In this document: positions 24,925 to 34,742 of the stretch, in pieces
Layout of the letters: the number at the start of each line of letters is the position of its first letter
How positions within the stretch are numbered: the stretch's first letter is position 1
Assembly (NCBI RefSeq): GCF_021278985.1
Contig: NZ_CP082833.1
Span: forward strand, 2,604,001 to 2,668,000
Direction: 5' to 3'
DNA: 64,000 nt
Source: Citrobacter rodentium NBRC 105723 = DSM 16636
GTDB lineage: Bacteria; Pseudomonadota; Gammaproteobacteria; Enterobacterales; Enterobacteriaceae
Made by a program: the position numbers and the translations under genes
Notes under the pieces: model-generated
What the model was told of the DNA's origin: nothing
Databases searched by the model: none
The model's input: only the letters and a program-made list of their open reading frames with translations

Positions 24925-26160
24925 CTAGCGATCTTTGCGGCTGGCGATCATCATTGGCTTACCGGCCAGCAGCAGCCAGGCCGGGAGCATAACGATACAC
25001 AACAGCGGCAGCAGGGTGGTGTCCGGCACCACGACTGCCGCCATAAACAGGCTGAGCCAGCCGTCGCGGGTCACCACCAGCACCAGGCCGAGAATGGCGC
25101 AGGAGACGGTGATGGCGGCAGGCACCGCATCCACATGGGCATGCAGCATTAACCCCAGCGCGACGCCGACAAACACCGCCGGAAAGATCCGCCCGCCGCG
25201 AAAACCGCAGGCCGCCGCCACGACCAGCGCGGCGAGCTTTATCACCGCCAGCATAAAAAAGTCCGTGGCGCTGAGCGTCTGGCCGAAGGCCATTTGCTGC
25301 ATCTCATCCAGACCTTTAAACAGAGTCAGCGGCCCGCCGAGCACACCCAGCACGCCCAGAATAAAGCCGCCGACGCCCAGTATCAGCAACGGGTTTTTCA
25401 GCCGGTGCATCAGGAAATGCAGTCTCGGCAGGCACCAGACGGCCACCATTCCCGCCGCAATAGCGATAGCGGCCACCACCGCGCCGCTGAAAATGTCCAC
25501 CAGCCGCATCTGGGTATAGTGCGCGACGGGCAGAGAAAAGTGGGGATGAAAGAACAGGCTGGTGGTCAGCGATCCTGCCGCTGCCGCCATCAGTGGGGCG
25601 AAAAGCCGATCCCATAACGGGGTATCGTCAGAACCGCTCAGCGTTTGCGAAAAAATCAGCGCGGCGGCCACCGGAGTGCCGAACAGCGCGCCAATGGTTC
25701 CGGCAGAGGCCAGAATAGTCCAGTCGAGCGTACCGATGCGCGGGAATAGCCGTCTGCCCAGCGCCACCGCCAGCGCGATATTGACCGCCATAATCGGATG
25801 TTCCGGCCCCAGACTCACGCCGCCCGCCAGGCCCAGCACCAGCGCAATGAGCAGGCCCGGCAGGGCGGCGGGCGCGATGGGCGCGCCGATAAGCGGCTCG
25901 CTTGCCGGATCCGGCCCGCCGTGGCCGGGACTGTAGCGGATCGTCAGACCGACCAGAATACCTGTCAGCGTCAGGATAGAGATTATCCAGAACGGCGAAT
26001 CCGCAGCGATACCAACGCTGCCCGGCAGGCGCTGCCACAGTATGAGCTGTAATACTGAGGCAAATTTCATTACTACAATAAGGACTAAGCTTGAAGCTAT
26101 CTCAAGAATCAGCGCGGGAAGCGACAATAACAACATGGTTCTGGCTCGCGGATGGAGCAT
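24925..26160 (-). CDS. yfeO: YfeO, ClC-family putative ion channel/transporter
   Basis: This 411-residue inner-membrane protein of the ClC superfamily is slightly shorter than E. coli YfeO (418). Many hydrophobic helices are visible, with ClC-type helix-capping regions GGVSLGPEHPIMAVNIALA (about residues 113-131) and GFRGGRIFPAVFVGVALGL (about 318-336). It probably moves chloride or fluoride-like anions, but the specificity is unproven. It is convergent with ipdC (adjacent stops) and divergent from glk. Confidence 0.93.
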   Translation of the reverse strand: MLHPRARTMLLLSLPALILEIASSLVLIVVMKFASVLQLILWQRLPGSVGIAADSPFWIISILTLTGILVGLTIRYSPGHGGPDPASEPLIGAPIAPAALPGLLIALVLGLAGGVSLGPEHPIMAVNIALAVALGRRLFPRIGTLDWTILASAGTIGALFGTPVAAALIFSQTLSGSDDTPLWDRLFAPLMAAAAGSLTTSLFFHPHFSLPVAHYTQMRLVDIFSGAVVAAIAIAAGMVAVWCLPRLHFLMHRLKNPLLILGVGGFILGVLGVLGGPLTLFKGLDEMQQMAFGQTLSATDFFMLAVIKLAALVVAAACGFRGGRIFPAVFVGVALGLMLHAHVDAVPAAITVSCAILGLVLVVTRDGWLSLFMAAVVVPDTTLLPLLCIVMLPAWLLLAGKPMMIASRKDR

Positions 26161-26231
26161 TTTCTTTTTCCTTAATGCCGAATCTGGCGCTCAGTTTGCC
26201 GCGACTGCCTGACGGCATCGCTGCAAAAGGT

Positions 26232-26247
26232 GCTGAAACGATAAAGT
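26232..26247. promoter_or_regulatory. Possible Cra (FruR) site upstream of glk
   Basis: GCTGAAACGATAAAG resembles the Cra consensus (GCTGAAACGTTTCA-like). In E. coli glk is repressed by Cra, and this site lies about 120 bp before the glk start. Confidence 0.45.
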
Positions 26248-26365
26248 TATTGTGTGACCTGGATCGCTTTTTTCAGGGGACCCGCCTTTCTGGCGTTGTT
26301 GTTGCGCCCCTGTGAATTTACAGTGTGGCAAAGATTTATTTTGACTTTAGCGGAGCAGTAGAAGA

Positions 26366-27331
26366 ATGACAAAGTATGCTTTAGTAGGGGATGTGGGCGG
26401 CACCAACGCGCGTCTTGCTCTGTGCGATGTCGACAGCGGGGAGATCTCGCGAGCTAAAACCTATTCCGGCCTTGATTATCCCAGCCTGGAAGCCGTGGTG
26501 CGGGTTTATCTCGATGAGCATCAGGTGAGCGTGGAAGATGGCTGCATTGCTATCGCCTGTCCGATCACCGGCGACTGGGTCGCGATGACTAACCATACCT
26601 GGGCGTTTTCTATTGCGGAGATGAAAAAGAATCTTGGCTTCAGCCATCTGGAAATCATCAATGATTTTACCGCGGTATCGATGGCGATCCCGATGCTGAA
26701 AAAAGAGCATTTGATTCAGTTTGGCGGGGCGGAACCGGTGGAGGGCAAACCCATCGCGGTGTACGGCGCGGGCACCGGACTTGGCGTGGCGCATCTGGTC
26801 CATGTCGACCGGCGCTGGGTGAGTCTGCCGGGCGAGGGCGGACACGTGGATTTTGCGCCGAACAGCGAAGAGGAAGATATTATTCTGGAGGTGCTGCGCG
26901 CCGAAATCGGCCACGTTTCCGCCGAGCGGGTGCTTTCCGGTCCCGGCCTGGTGAACCTGTACCGCGCGATAGTCAAAGCGGATGGTCGTCTGCCGGAAAA
27001 TCTGCGGCCGAAAGATATCACCGAACGCGCGCTGGCGGACAGTTGCACCGACAGCCGCCGCGCGCTGTCGCTGTTTTGTGTGATCATGGGGCGCTTTGGC
27101 GGCAACCTGGCGTTGACGCTGGGCACGTTTGGCGGCGTGTACATTGCCGGCGGCATCGTGCCGCGCTTCCTTGAGTTCTTCAAAGCTTCCGGTTTCCGCG
27201 GCGCGTTTGAAGACAAAGGCCGTTTTAAAGCTTACGTGCAGGATATCCCGGTCTATTTGATCGTCCACGATAATCCGGGGCTGCTTGGCGCGGGCGCGCA
27301 TCTGCGCCAGACCTTAGGGCAGATTCTGTAG
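26366..27331 (+). CDS. glk: Glucokinase
   Basis: This 321-residue protein has the E. coli Glk length. It phosphorylates free cytoplasmic glucose with ATP. The phosphate-binding motif is LVGDVGGTNARLAL (residues 6-19). The sugar site has CPITGDWVAMTNHTW and INDFTAV, and the adenosine side has GAGTGLGVAHLV and GEGGHVDFAP. It is monocistronic, followed by a good terminator, and precedes the fry PTS operon. Confidence 0.99.
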   Translation: MTKYALVGDVGGTNARLALCDVDSGEISRAKTYSGLDYPSLEAVVRVYLDEHQVSVEDGCIAIACPITGDWVAMTNHTWAFSIAEMKKNLGFSHLEIINDFTAVSMAIPMLKKEHLIQFGGAEPVEGKPIAVYGAGTGLGVAHLVHVDRRWVSLPGEGGHVDFAPNSEEEDIILEVLRAEIGHVSAERVLSGPGLVNLYRAIVKADGRLPENLRPKDITERALADSCTDSRRALSLFCVIMGRFGGNLALTLGTFGGVYIAGGIVPRFLEFFKASGFRGAFEDKGRFKAYVQDIPVYLIVHDNPGLLGAGAHLRQTLGQIL

Positions 27332-27370
27332 GCCTGCAACATCCGGCATACCCGCGTTGTCATTCACCTT

Positions 27371-27397
27371 AAACCGCGTTTCTCACGCGGTTTTTTT
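27371..27397 (+). terminator. Rho-independent terminator of glk
   Basis: AAACCGCG and CGCGGTTT pair around TTTCTCA, followed by a run of seven T residues. Confidence 0.93.
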
Positions 27398-27540
27398 ATG
27401 CCCGTTGCACGCCTTTCCGATGTTCGTCACATTTCCACTTAACGGAATTATTTGTCCAGTAAAAGCATTATTTATCCGGTAACGCTCCTGTTATTCCCCC
27501 CGCCATAATTTCCCTCGTTAACTATTTCGAGGAGTCTGTT

Positions 27541-27867
27541 ATGAGCAAAAAACTGATTGCAGTTTGCGCCTGCCCGATGGGTCTGGCTCACACCTTTATG
27601 GCGGCCCAGGCGCTGGAGGAAGCGGCGATTGAAGCGGGTTATGAAGTGAAGATTGAAACGCAGGGGGCAGACGGTATTCAAAACCGCCTGACGGCGCAGG
27701 ATATTGCCGAAGCCACGTTAATCATCCATTCCGTGGCGGTGACGCCGGAGGACAATGAGCGTTTTGCGACCCGTGATGTTTATGAGATCACCCTTCAGGA
27801 TGCCATTAAAAATGCAGCGGGCATCATTAAAGAGATTGAAGAGATGATCGCCGCCGAACAACCGTAA
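27541..27867 (+). CDS. fryB: Fructose-like PTS enzyme IIB, FryB
   Basis: This 108-residue cytoplasmic PTS component is phosphorylated on the cysteine of VCACPMGLAHTFMAAQAL (Cys about 12). It passes phosphate from the IIA domain of FryA to sugar bound at FryC. First gene of fryB-fryC-ypdF-ypdE-fryA, 20 bp before fryC. The RBS TCGAGGAG is strong. The substrate of this system is unknown; the operon is often described as cryptic in E. coli. Confidence 0.96.
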   Translation: MSKKLIAVCACPMGLAHTFMAAQALEEAAIEAGYEVKIETQGADGIQNRLTAQDIAEATLIIHSVAVTPEDNERFATRDVYEITLQDAIKNAAGIIKEIEEMIAAEQP

Positions 27868-27887
27868 TTGTCGACAGGGATACCGAT

Positions 27888-29135
27888 ATGGCCATTAAAA
27901 AACGCAGTGCGACCGTTGTGCCCGGCGCATCGGGCGCCGCGGCGGCAATCAAAAATCCGCCGGCCGCCGGCAACAGCTTCTGGGGTGAACTGCCGCAGCA
28001 CGTGATGTCCGGTATTTCGCGGATGGTGCCGACCTTAATCATGGGCGGGGTGATCCTCGCCTTCAGCCAGCTGATTGCCTATAGCTGGCTGAACATCCCC
28101 GCAGATACCGGCATTATGGATGCGCTGAACAGCGGCAAATTCAGCGGGTTTGATCTTTCCCTGCTCAAATTCGCCTGGCTGTCGCAATCTTTCGGCGGCG
28201 TGCTGTTTGGCTTTGCCATTCCCATGTTCGCTGCGTTTGTGGCGAATTCCATCGGCGGTAAGCTGGCATTTCCTGCCGGGTTTATCGGCGGTCTGATGTC
28301 CACCCAGCCTACGCAGGTGCTGAACTTTGATCCCGCCAGTCTGCAATGGATGACCAGCGCGCCGGTGCCCTCCACCTTTATCGGGGCGTTGATTATTTCA
28401 ATTGTGGCGGGTTACCTGGTGAAGTGGATGAATCAGAAAATCCAGCTGCCTGATTTTCTGTTGGCCTTTAAAACCACCTTTTTGCTGCCGATTCTTTCCG
28501 CAATCTTCGTGATGCTGGCGATGTATTACGTAATTACCCCTTTCGGCGGCTGGATCAATGGCGGTATCCGCACTCTGCTTACCGCGGCGGGCGAGAAGGG
28601 AACGCTGATGTATGCGATGGGGATCTCGGCGGCGACGGCCATTGACCTTGGCGGACCGATTAACAAAGCCGCATGTTTTGTCGCCTTCAGCTTCACGACC
28701 GATCATGTCTTGCCCGTTACCGCACGTTCAATTGCCATCGTTATCCCGCCGATCGGCCTGGGGCTCGCCACGCTTATCGACCGCCGTCTGACCGGCAAAC
28801 GCCTGTTCAGCGCCCAGCTGTATCCGCAGGGGAAAACGGCGATGTTCCTCGCGTTTATGGGGATCAGCGAGGGGGCGATTCCGTTTGCGCTGGAAAGCCC
28901 GATGACCGCCATTCCTTCGTATATGGTCGGCGCGATTGTCGGTTCGACAACCGCCGTCTGGCTGGGCGCGGTGCAGTGGTTCCCGGAGTCGGCGATCTGG
29001 GCTTGGCCGCTGGTCAGTAACCTCGGCGTCTATATGGGCGGCATTCTGCTGGGCGCGACCATCACCGCGCTGATGGTCGTCTTTTTGCGCCATCTGATGT
29101 ACCGCCGGGGCAAGCTGCTGATAGAAAGCCTGTAA
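27888..29135 (+). CDS. fryC: Fructose-like PTS enzyme IIC, FryC
   Basis: This 415-residue inner-membrane permease of the fructose/mannitol IIC family has about ten hydrophobic segments. Conserved stretches include AFVANSIGGKLAFPAGFIGG and GISEGAIPFALESP, the latter near the substrate loop. The N-terminal 35 residues are hydrophilic. It forms the membrane channel with FryB and FryA. It is 16 bp before ypdF in the same operon. Confidence 0.96.
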   Translation: MAIKKRSATVVPGASGAAAAIKNPPAAGNSFWGELPQHVMSGISRMVPTLIMGGVILAFSQLIAYSWLNIPADTGIMDALNSGKFSGFDLSLLKFAWLSQSFGGVLFGFAIPMFAAFVANSIGGKLAFPAGFIGGLMSTQPTQVLNFDPASLQWMTSAPVPSTFIGALIISIVAGYLVKWMNQKIQLPDFLLAFKTTFLLPILSAIFVMLAMYYVITPFGGWINGGIRTLLTAAGEKGTLMYAMGISAATAIDLGGPINKAACFVAFSFTTDHVLPVTARSIAIVIPPIGLGLATLIDRRLTGKRLFSAQLYPQGKTAMFLAFMGISEGAIPFALESPMTAIPSYMVGAIVGSTTAVWLGAVQWFPESAIWAWPLVSNLGVYMGGILLGATITALMVVFLRHLMYRRGKLLIESL

Positions 29136-29151
29136 GAAAAGGAACTGCGTT

Positions 29152-30234
29152 ATGACGTTACTCGACTCGCTGCGCCAGTGGCTTACAGCACAGAAGCTGG
29201 ACGCGATGCTGATCTCATCGCGGCAGAATAAACAGCCGCATCTGGGGATTTCCACTGCTTCCGGATATGTACTGATTAGCCGGGACAGCGCGCACGTGCT
29301 CATTGACTCGCGCTATTTCGCCGACGTCCAGGCGCGGGCGGAAGGCTACCGGATGCACAGGCTCGGCGGGACGCAGTCGCTGGCGACGGTCGTCAATCAG
29401 CTTATTCAGGCGGAGGGGCTGCAAAAGCTCGGCTTTGAGGGGGGACAGGTGAGCTGGGATACCGCCCGTCGCTGGCAAAGCGAGCTGCGGGCGACGCTGG
29501 TCAGCGCGTCGCTCTCGCCGCTGCGGCAGATTAAAACGCCGCAGGAGATCGCCCGTATCCGCGAGGCCTGCCGCATCGCGGACAGCAGCGCGGCGCACAT
29601 CCGTCGCTTTATCCGGCCCGACATGAGCGAGCGGGAGATCGCCGCCGAACTGGAGTGGTTTATGCACACCCAGGGGGCGGAAAAAGCCGCTTTTGAGACT
29701 ATCGTCGCCAGCGGCTGGCGCGGCGCGCTGCCGCACGGCAAGGCCAGCGATAAGCACGTTGAGGCAGGAGAATTTATCACTATTGATTTTGGCGCGCAGT
29801 ATCAGGGCTACTGCTCGGATATGACGCGCACGTTTTGGGTATCCGGCGCGGGCGCGCCGCAGGAACATGTGCTTTATCCGGTTTATCAGACCGTACTTCG
29901 CGCGCAGCTTGCCGCCATCGCCGCGATCCGTCCTGGCGTAAGCTGCATGGAGGTCGATGCGGCGGCGCGCAATACGATCGCCGACGCCGGTTATGGCGAC
30001 TATTTTGACCATAACACCGGCCATGCGATTGGCATTGAGGTGCATGAAGATCCGCGCTTTTCCCCGACGGACGGCACGCTGCTCGCGCCGGGAATGTTGT
30101 TAACCGTTGAGCCCGGTATTTATCTGCCGAAACGGGGCGGCGTGCGGATTGAGGATGTGGTGCTGGTGACGCCGGAGGGCGGCGAAGTGCTCTACACAAT
30201 GGCCAAAGAACTTTTAACGACGGGAGAGGCGTAA
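29152..30234 (+). CDS. ypdF: Xaa-Pro aminopeptidase YpdF (M24 family)
   Basis: This 360-residue enzyme has the E. coli YpdF length (361). It is a pita-bread metallopeptidase with metal ligands in TIDFGAQYQGYCSDMTRTFW (two Asp, about residues 211-222), GHAIGIEVHEDP (His about 289), TVEPGIYL (Glu) and RIEDVVLV (Glu). It removes N-terminal residues before proline or methionine. Its stop overlaps the ypdE start (TAATGG). Co-transcription with a PTS suggests a glycated or sugar-linked peptide substrate, which is an inference. Confidence 0.95.
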   Translation: MTLLDSLRQWLTAQKLDAMLISSRQNKQPHLGISTASGYVLISRDSAHVLIDSRYFADVQARAEGYRMHRLGGTQSLATVVNQLIQAEGLQKLGFEGGQVSWDTARRWQSELRATLVSASLSPLRQIKTPQEIARIREACRIADSSAAHIRRFIRPDMSEREIAAELEWFMHTQGAEKAAFETIVASGWRGALPHGKASDKHVEAGEFITIDFGAQYQGYCSDMTRTFWVSGAGAPQEHVLYPVYQTVLRAQLAAIAAIRPGVSCMEVDAAARNTIADAGYGDYFDHNTGHAIGIEVHEDPRFSPTDGTLLAPGMLLTVEPGIYLPKRGGVRIEDVVLVTPEGGEVLYTMAKELLTTGEA

Positions 30235-31274
30235 TGGATTTAACGCTGCTGAAGGCATTAAGCGAGGCCGATGCGATCGCCGCTTCCGAGCAGGAGGTCC
30301 GGCAGATTTTCCTTGAGGAAGCGCAACGGCTGAACAAAGAGGTCCGTTTCGATGGCCTCGGATCGGTGCTGATCCGGCTGAATGCGTCGTACGGCCCCAG
30401 AATCATGATCTGCGCCCATATGGATGAAGTGGGGTTCATGGTGCGCGGCATCTCGGCTGAAGGGGCAATTGAAGTGCTGCCGGTCGGTAACGTGCGGATG
30501 GCGGCGCGGGAGCTACAGCCCGTGCGCATCACCACGCGCGAAGAGAGCAAAATTCCCAGCCTGCTGAACGGAGAGCGTAGCGGGAGTGAGGTCGGCGCGC
30601 TGCGCGTCGATATTGGCGCGCGCTGCCGGGAAGAAGCGCTACAGGCGGGCGTGCGTCCGGGCGATCGCGTCACTTTCGATACTCCCTTTCAGGAGCTGCC
30701 GCATCAGCGGGTAATGGGAAAAGCCTTTGACGATCGGCTGGGCTGCTATCTGCTGATCGCGCTGCTGCGCGAATGGCACGCCGCCGAACTGCCCGCCGAG
30801 ATCTGGCTGGTGGCCAGCTCCAGCGAAGAGGTGGGACTGCGCGGCGGACACACGTCGGCCCGCGCCGTAGCGCCGGATCTGGCCATCGTGCTGGATACCG
30901 CCTGCTGGGGCAAAAATTTTGACTACAGCGCGGCGAACCAGCGGCAGATCGGCAAAGGCCCGATGCTGGTGTTAAGCGATAAATCGATGATTGCGCTGCC
31001 CAGACTCACCGCCTGGATTGAAAACGTTGCCGCAGAAGCGGGCATACCGTTGCAACTGGATATGTTCAGTAACGGCGGCACCGACGGCGGCGCGGTGCAT
31101 CTGAGCGGCACCGGGATCCCGACGGTGGTGATGGGGCCGCCAACCCGCCACGGGCATTGCGCCGCTTCAATTGCCGACTGTCAGGATATTCTGCAAACCC
31201 GGGCGCTGTTATCAGCGCTGGTAACACGTTTTACGCCCGAAATCGTGGCGCATCTGAAGGATTTCAGTTGCTGA
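30234..31274 (+). CDS. ypdE: Broad-specificity aminopeptidase YpdE (M42 family)
   Basis: This 346-residue metalloaminopeptidase is one residue longer than E. coli YpdE. Zinc-binding and catalytic motifs are ICAHMDEVGFMVRG (His/Asp, about residues 60-73), GKAFDDRLGCYLL (Asp, about 162), SSSEEVGLRGG (Glu pair, about 200) and late GPPTRHGH. It works with YpdF, which removes the penultimate-proline block. It overlaps ypdF by 1 bp and lies 23 bp before fryA. Confidence 0.95.
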   Translation: MDLTLLKALSEADAIAASEQEVRQIFLEEAQRLNKEVRFDGLGSVLIRLNASYGPRIMICAHMDEVGFMVRGISAEGAIEVLPVGNVRMAARELQPVRITTREESKIPSLLNGERSGSEVGALRVDIGARCREEALQAGVRPGDRVTFDTPFQELPHQRVMGKAFDDRLGCYLLIALLREWHAAELPAEIWLVASSSEEVGLRGGHTSARAVAPDLAIVLDTACWGKNFDYSAANQRQIGKGPMLVLSDKSMIALPRLTAWIENVAAEAGIPLQLDMFSNGGTDGGAVHLSGTGIPTVVMGPPTRHGHCAASIADCQDILQTRALLSALVTRFTPEIVAHLKDFSC

Positions 31275-31297
31275 TTTCGCGTTAATCAGGAGTCGTT

Positions 31298-33793
31298 ATG
31301 CTTACCATCCCTTTTCTTTGCCCACTGCCGAATGGCCTGCATGCCCGTCCCGCCTGGGAGCTGAAAGAACAGTGCAGCCAGTGGCAAAGCGAGATTATTT
31401 TTATCAACCAGCGCCTGAATACCCGGGCGGATGCGAAAAGTTCGCTGGCGCTGATTGGCACCGGCACGCTGTTTAACGACAGCTGCTGCCTGACGGTTTC
31501 AGGCAGCGATGAAGAGCAGGCCAGACGGGCGCTGGAGGATTATCTTCAGCACCGCTTTATTGACAGCGACAGCGTCCAGCCGACGCCAGCAGAACTGGCG
31601 GCGCATCCGCTGCCGCGCTCGCTGATTCGTCTCAATCCGGATTTGCTGTACGGCAACGCGCTGGCGAACGGCGTCGGTAGCGGCAGCCTTACCCTCTGGC
31701 GGAGCGATAGCCTGGAGAGCTACCGGGCGATTGCGGCCAGCGCGGAAGACAATACCCGGCTGGAGCACAGCCTGGCGACGCTGGCGGAACAGCTGAACCA
31801 GCAGCTTCGCGAACGCGATGGCGAGAGTAAAACCATACTCAGCGCGCATTTATCGCTGATTCAGGACGATGAATTTGCAGGCAATATTCGCCGTCTGATG
31901 GCGGAACAACGCATGAGTCTGGGAGCGGCGATTGTGCGCAACATGGAGCAGGTATGCGAGAAACTGTCTGCGTCCGCCAGCGACTATCTGCGCGAGCGGG
32001 TCAGCGATATTCGCGATATCAGCGAGCGTCTGCTGCATATCACCTGGCCTGAGCGGTGTCCACGTAATGCGCTGGTACTGAGCCAGCCAACCATTCTGGT
32101 GGCGGAAGACCTGACGCCCAGCCAGTTTATGAGTCTCGATCTCCGCTATCTTTCCGGCATGATTCTGGAGAAAACCGGACGCACTTCGCATACGCTGATC
32201 CTTGCGCGCGCTTCGGCGATACCGGTATTAAGCGGTTTGCCGCTCGATGCGCTGGCCCGTTATGCCGGACTGCCTGCGATACTGGACGCGCGCTGCGGCG
32301 TGGTGGCGATTAATCCCGACGAGGCGGTGCAGGGCTATTATGCTATCGCGCAGAAACTGGCGGATAAGCACCAGCGGCAGCAGGCGCGGGACGCCGCTCA
32401 GCTGGCCGTCACGCGCGACGGCCAGCGCCTGGATATCGCCGCCAATATTGGTACGGCGCTGGAAGCGCCCGGCGCGTTCGCCAACGGGGCGGAAGGGGTG
32501 GGGCTGTTCCGTACCGAAATGCTCTTTATGGATCGGGAGAGCGCGCCGGACGAACAGGAACAGTTTGAAGCCTATCAGCAGGTCCTGCTGGCGGCGGGCG
32601 ACAGGCCGGTTATTTTCCGCACGATGGATATTGGCGGCGATAAAAATATCCCCTACCTCAATATCCCACAGGAGGAGAATCCGTTTCTCGGCTACCGGGC
32701 GGTGCGCATCTATCCTGAGTTTTCGCAGCTGTTTCGCAGCCAGCTACGGGCAATTCTGCGCGCCGCCGCCTTTGGCAACGCGCAGCTGATGATCCCGATG
32801 GTACACAGCCTCGATCAAATTTTATGGGTGAAAAGCGAGCTGCAAAAAGCGATCGCCGGACTGAAAAACGAAGGGCTGCGCCATGCGGCGTCACTTCCGT
32901 TGGGTATTATGGTTGAGGTGCCGTCGGTCTGTTACATCATCGACCACTTCTGCGACGAAGTGGACTTTTTCAGTATCGGTTCGAACGATATGACGCAGTA
33001 TCTGTACGCGGTCGACAGGAATAATCCGCGCGTCTCGCCGTTATATAATCCGATCACGCCTTCATTCCTGCGCATGTTGCAGCAGATTGTTCGCGTTGCG
33101 CATGAGCGCGGTAAATGGGTAGGGATCTGCGGCGAACTGGGCGGTGAAAGCCGTTATCTGCCGCTGCTGCTGGGACTGGGCCTTGATGAGCTGAGCATGA
33201 GCAGCCCGCGTATTCCGGTGATTAAAAGCCAGCTGCGTCAGCTCGACGGCGAGGCGTGCCGGAAGCTGGCGAATGCCGCCTGCGAGTGCCGTAGCGCGCA
33301 GGAGATCGAAGCGCTGCTGAGTCGGTTTACGCCGAAGAAAGATCGGTGTCCGCTGCTGGCGCTGGAGAATATCTTCGTCGGGGAGACTTTCAGCAACAAA
33401 GAGCAGGTCATTCAGTTCCTCTGCGGCAACCTGGGCGTGAACGGGAGAACGGCGCATCCGTTCGAGCTGGAAGAGGATGTCTGGCAGCGCGAAGAGATCG
33501 TCACCACCGCGGTCGGGTTTGGCGTGGCTATCCCGCACACGAAATCGCAGTGGATTCGCCATTCCAGCATCAGTATCGCGCGGCTGGACAGGCCCATTGA
33601 CTGGCAGTCGGAAATGGGCGAGGTCGAACTGGTGATAATGCTGATGCTGGGGGCGGAAGAGGGCATCAACCACGTGAAGGTCTTTTCCCAGCTGGCGCGC
33701 AAGCTGGTCAATAAAACCTTCCGCCAGTCGCTGTTTGCCGCCGCGGATGCGGAAAGCATGCTGGCATTGCTGGAGGCGGAGCTGACGTTTTAG
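31298..33793 (+). CDS. fryA: Multiphosphoryl transfer protein FryA (HPr-EI-EIIA)
   Basis: This 831-residue fusion has the E. coli FryA length. An HPr-like domain has His15 in LPNGLHARPAW. Enzyme I follows, with the active histidine in GRTSHTLILARAS (about 297), the PEP/Mg region EGVGLFRTEMLF and the C-terminal GICGELGG. A fructose-type IIA domain (about 690-831) has its phospho-histidine in GVAIPHTKS (about 747). It takes phosphate from PEP and passes it to FryB, making this PTS independent of general EI/HPr. Last gene of the fry operon. Confidence 0.96.
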   Translation: MLTIPFLCPLPNGLHARPAWELKEQCSQWQSEIIFINQRLNTRADAKSSLALIGTGTLFNDSCCLTVSGSDEEQARRALEDYLQHRFIDSDSVQPTPAELAAHPLPRSLIRLNPDLLYGNALANGVGSGSLTLWRSDSLESYRAIAASAEDNTRLEHSLATLAEQLNQQLRERDGESKTILSAHLSLIQDDEFAGNIRRLMAEQRMSLGAAIVRNMEQVCEKLSASASDYLRERVSDIRDISERLLHITWPERCPRNALVLSQPTILVAEDLTPSQFMSLDLRYLSGMILEKTGRTSHTLILARASAIPVLSGLPLDALARYAGLPAILDARCGVVAINPDEAVQGYYAIAQKLADKHQRQQARDAAQLAVTRDGQRLDIAANIGTALEAPGAFANGAEGVGLFRTEMLFMDRESAPDEQEQFEAYQQVLLAAGDRPVIFRTMDIGGDKNIPYLNIPQEENPFLGYRAVRIYPEFSQLFRSQLRAILRAAAFGNAQLMIPMVHSLDQILWVKSELQKAIAGLKNEGLRHAASLPLGIMVEVPSVCYIIDHFCDEVDFFSIGSNDMTQYLYAVDRNNPRVSPLYNPITPSFLRMLQQIVRVAHERGKWVGICGELGGESRYLPLLLGLGLDELSMSSPRIPVIKSQLRQLDGEACRKLANAACECRSAQEIEALLSRFTPKKDRCPLLALENIFVGETFSNKEQVIQFLCGNLGVNGRTAHPFELEEDVWQREEIVTTAVGFGVAIPHTKSQWIRHSSISIARLDRPIDWQSEMGEVELVIMLMLGAEEGINHVKVFSQLARKLVNKTFRQSLFAAADAESMLALLEAELTF

Positions 33794-33802
33794 GTGTCTG
33801 CT

Positions 33803-33829
33803 GGCCCGATAAAGCAAGCTTGTCGGGCC
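33803..33829. repeat. Hairpin after fryA
   Basis: GGCCCGATAAAGC and GCTTGTCGGGCC can form a stem of about 11 pairs with one bulge. No T-run follows, so it looks like a REP-type stabilising element more than a terminator. Confidence 0.6.
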
Positions 33830-33917
33830 TGAATTCGGTCTTTAACGTCTTGCGCAGCTCAGAGTGAATGAGATTAGTTCCGTTAACATACATCCACGCT
33901 TCAGTTTGCGAAACGGT

Positions 33918-34475
33918 TTATACCGGTGCGATCAGTTGCAATCCGGGATAACGTTTCATCCATTGTTTTGTAGCAACACGTTGCCGGAAGATCTCAAATT
34001 TTTCACGCTCGAACGACAGTGTCGGGCGTAGACGCAGTTCAAATAAATCAGCAAGACCCCAGGGAGCAATAACATCAATATTATTGCCTTCCACTCTGAC
34101 GGCCACTGCTGTCGCGGTTTCAGGCCAGTAGCGCAACGCATTTTCGGTAGAGAGGTAGGGGCTATTACCGTTACGTTGATGCATTCTGGCTTGATTCTTT
34201 ACCGACCAGGTAAACATCGGCAATCGCTGCCTGAGTTTTTGTTGCAGCTCGTTGTCATGACTCGGGTGACGGCGTTCTGAGTCAAACCAGACAACATCCA
34301 CATCACCAGAAACAGGTTTTTGTCCATATCCATGCAGGTGATCCCACACGGCATCGCGCACAAACCCCGCACCAATCCAGCCATCGCTGAGGTTTAAGAT
34401 GCGAACGGCATGAAGGGCCTGCATCCTTAACGGGTCTTCTGACAATATACTTTGCAACGCTTCACGGTATTTCAT
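33918..34475 (-). CDS. Nucleotidyltransferase-family protein (PF06042-like)
   Basis: This 185-residue cytoplasmic protein has the motifs WIGAGFVRDAVWDHLHGYG (about residues 37-55) and GDVDVVWFD (about 62-70), typical of the DUF925/NTP_transf_6 group. The GxG..R and DxD pattern is that of the nucleotidyltransferase fold. The start at 34475 is chosen because it follows AGGGA and aligns with the family N-terminus; a longer frame begins at 34499. It is not at this site in E. coli K-12. The substrate is unknown. It stands alone between fryA and a yaiL-like gene. Confidence 0.8.
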   Translation of the reverse strand: MKYREALQSILSEDPLRMQALHAVRILNLSDGWIGAGFVRDAVWDHLHGYGQKPVSGDVDVVWFDSERRHPSHDNELQQKLRQRLPMFTWSVKNQARMHQRNGNSPYLSTENALRYWPETATAVAVRVEGNNIDVIAPWGLADLFELRLRPTLSFEREKFEIFRQRVATKQWMKRYPGLQLIAPV

Positions 34476-34742
34476 GGCTTTCCCTGCGTACAAATGCACC
34501 TTTATTATCTTTTATGCTTAGTGAATGCTTAACCCCCCTTTCTGCGAGGAGTTCCATAAAACCTTCTGCCTGCTTTCGCGGAACACAGCCATGCCACGTT
34601 CTGATAAACATTCGTTTTTCTCGTCTGGTTGCTAAATATCAACATACCACTGAATGGCCCACGAAAGAGAAACAGAGATTGGTTATACCCTCCAGATTGC
34701 AGGTATAATCCCCAAAACCCCTTAACCAAATCAGACAGCAAG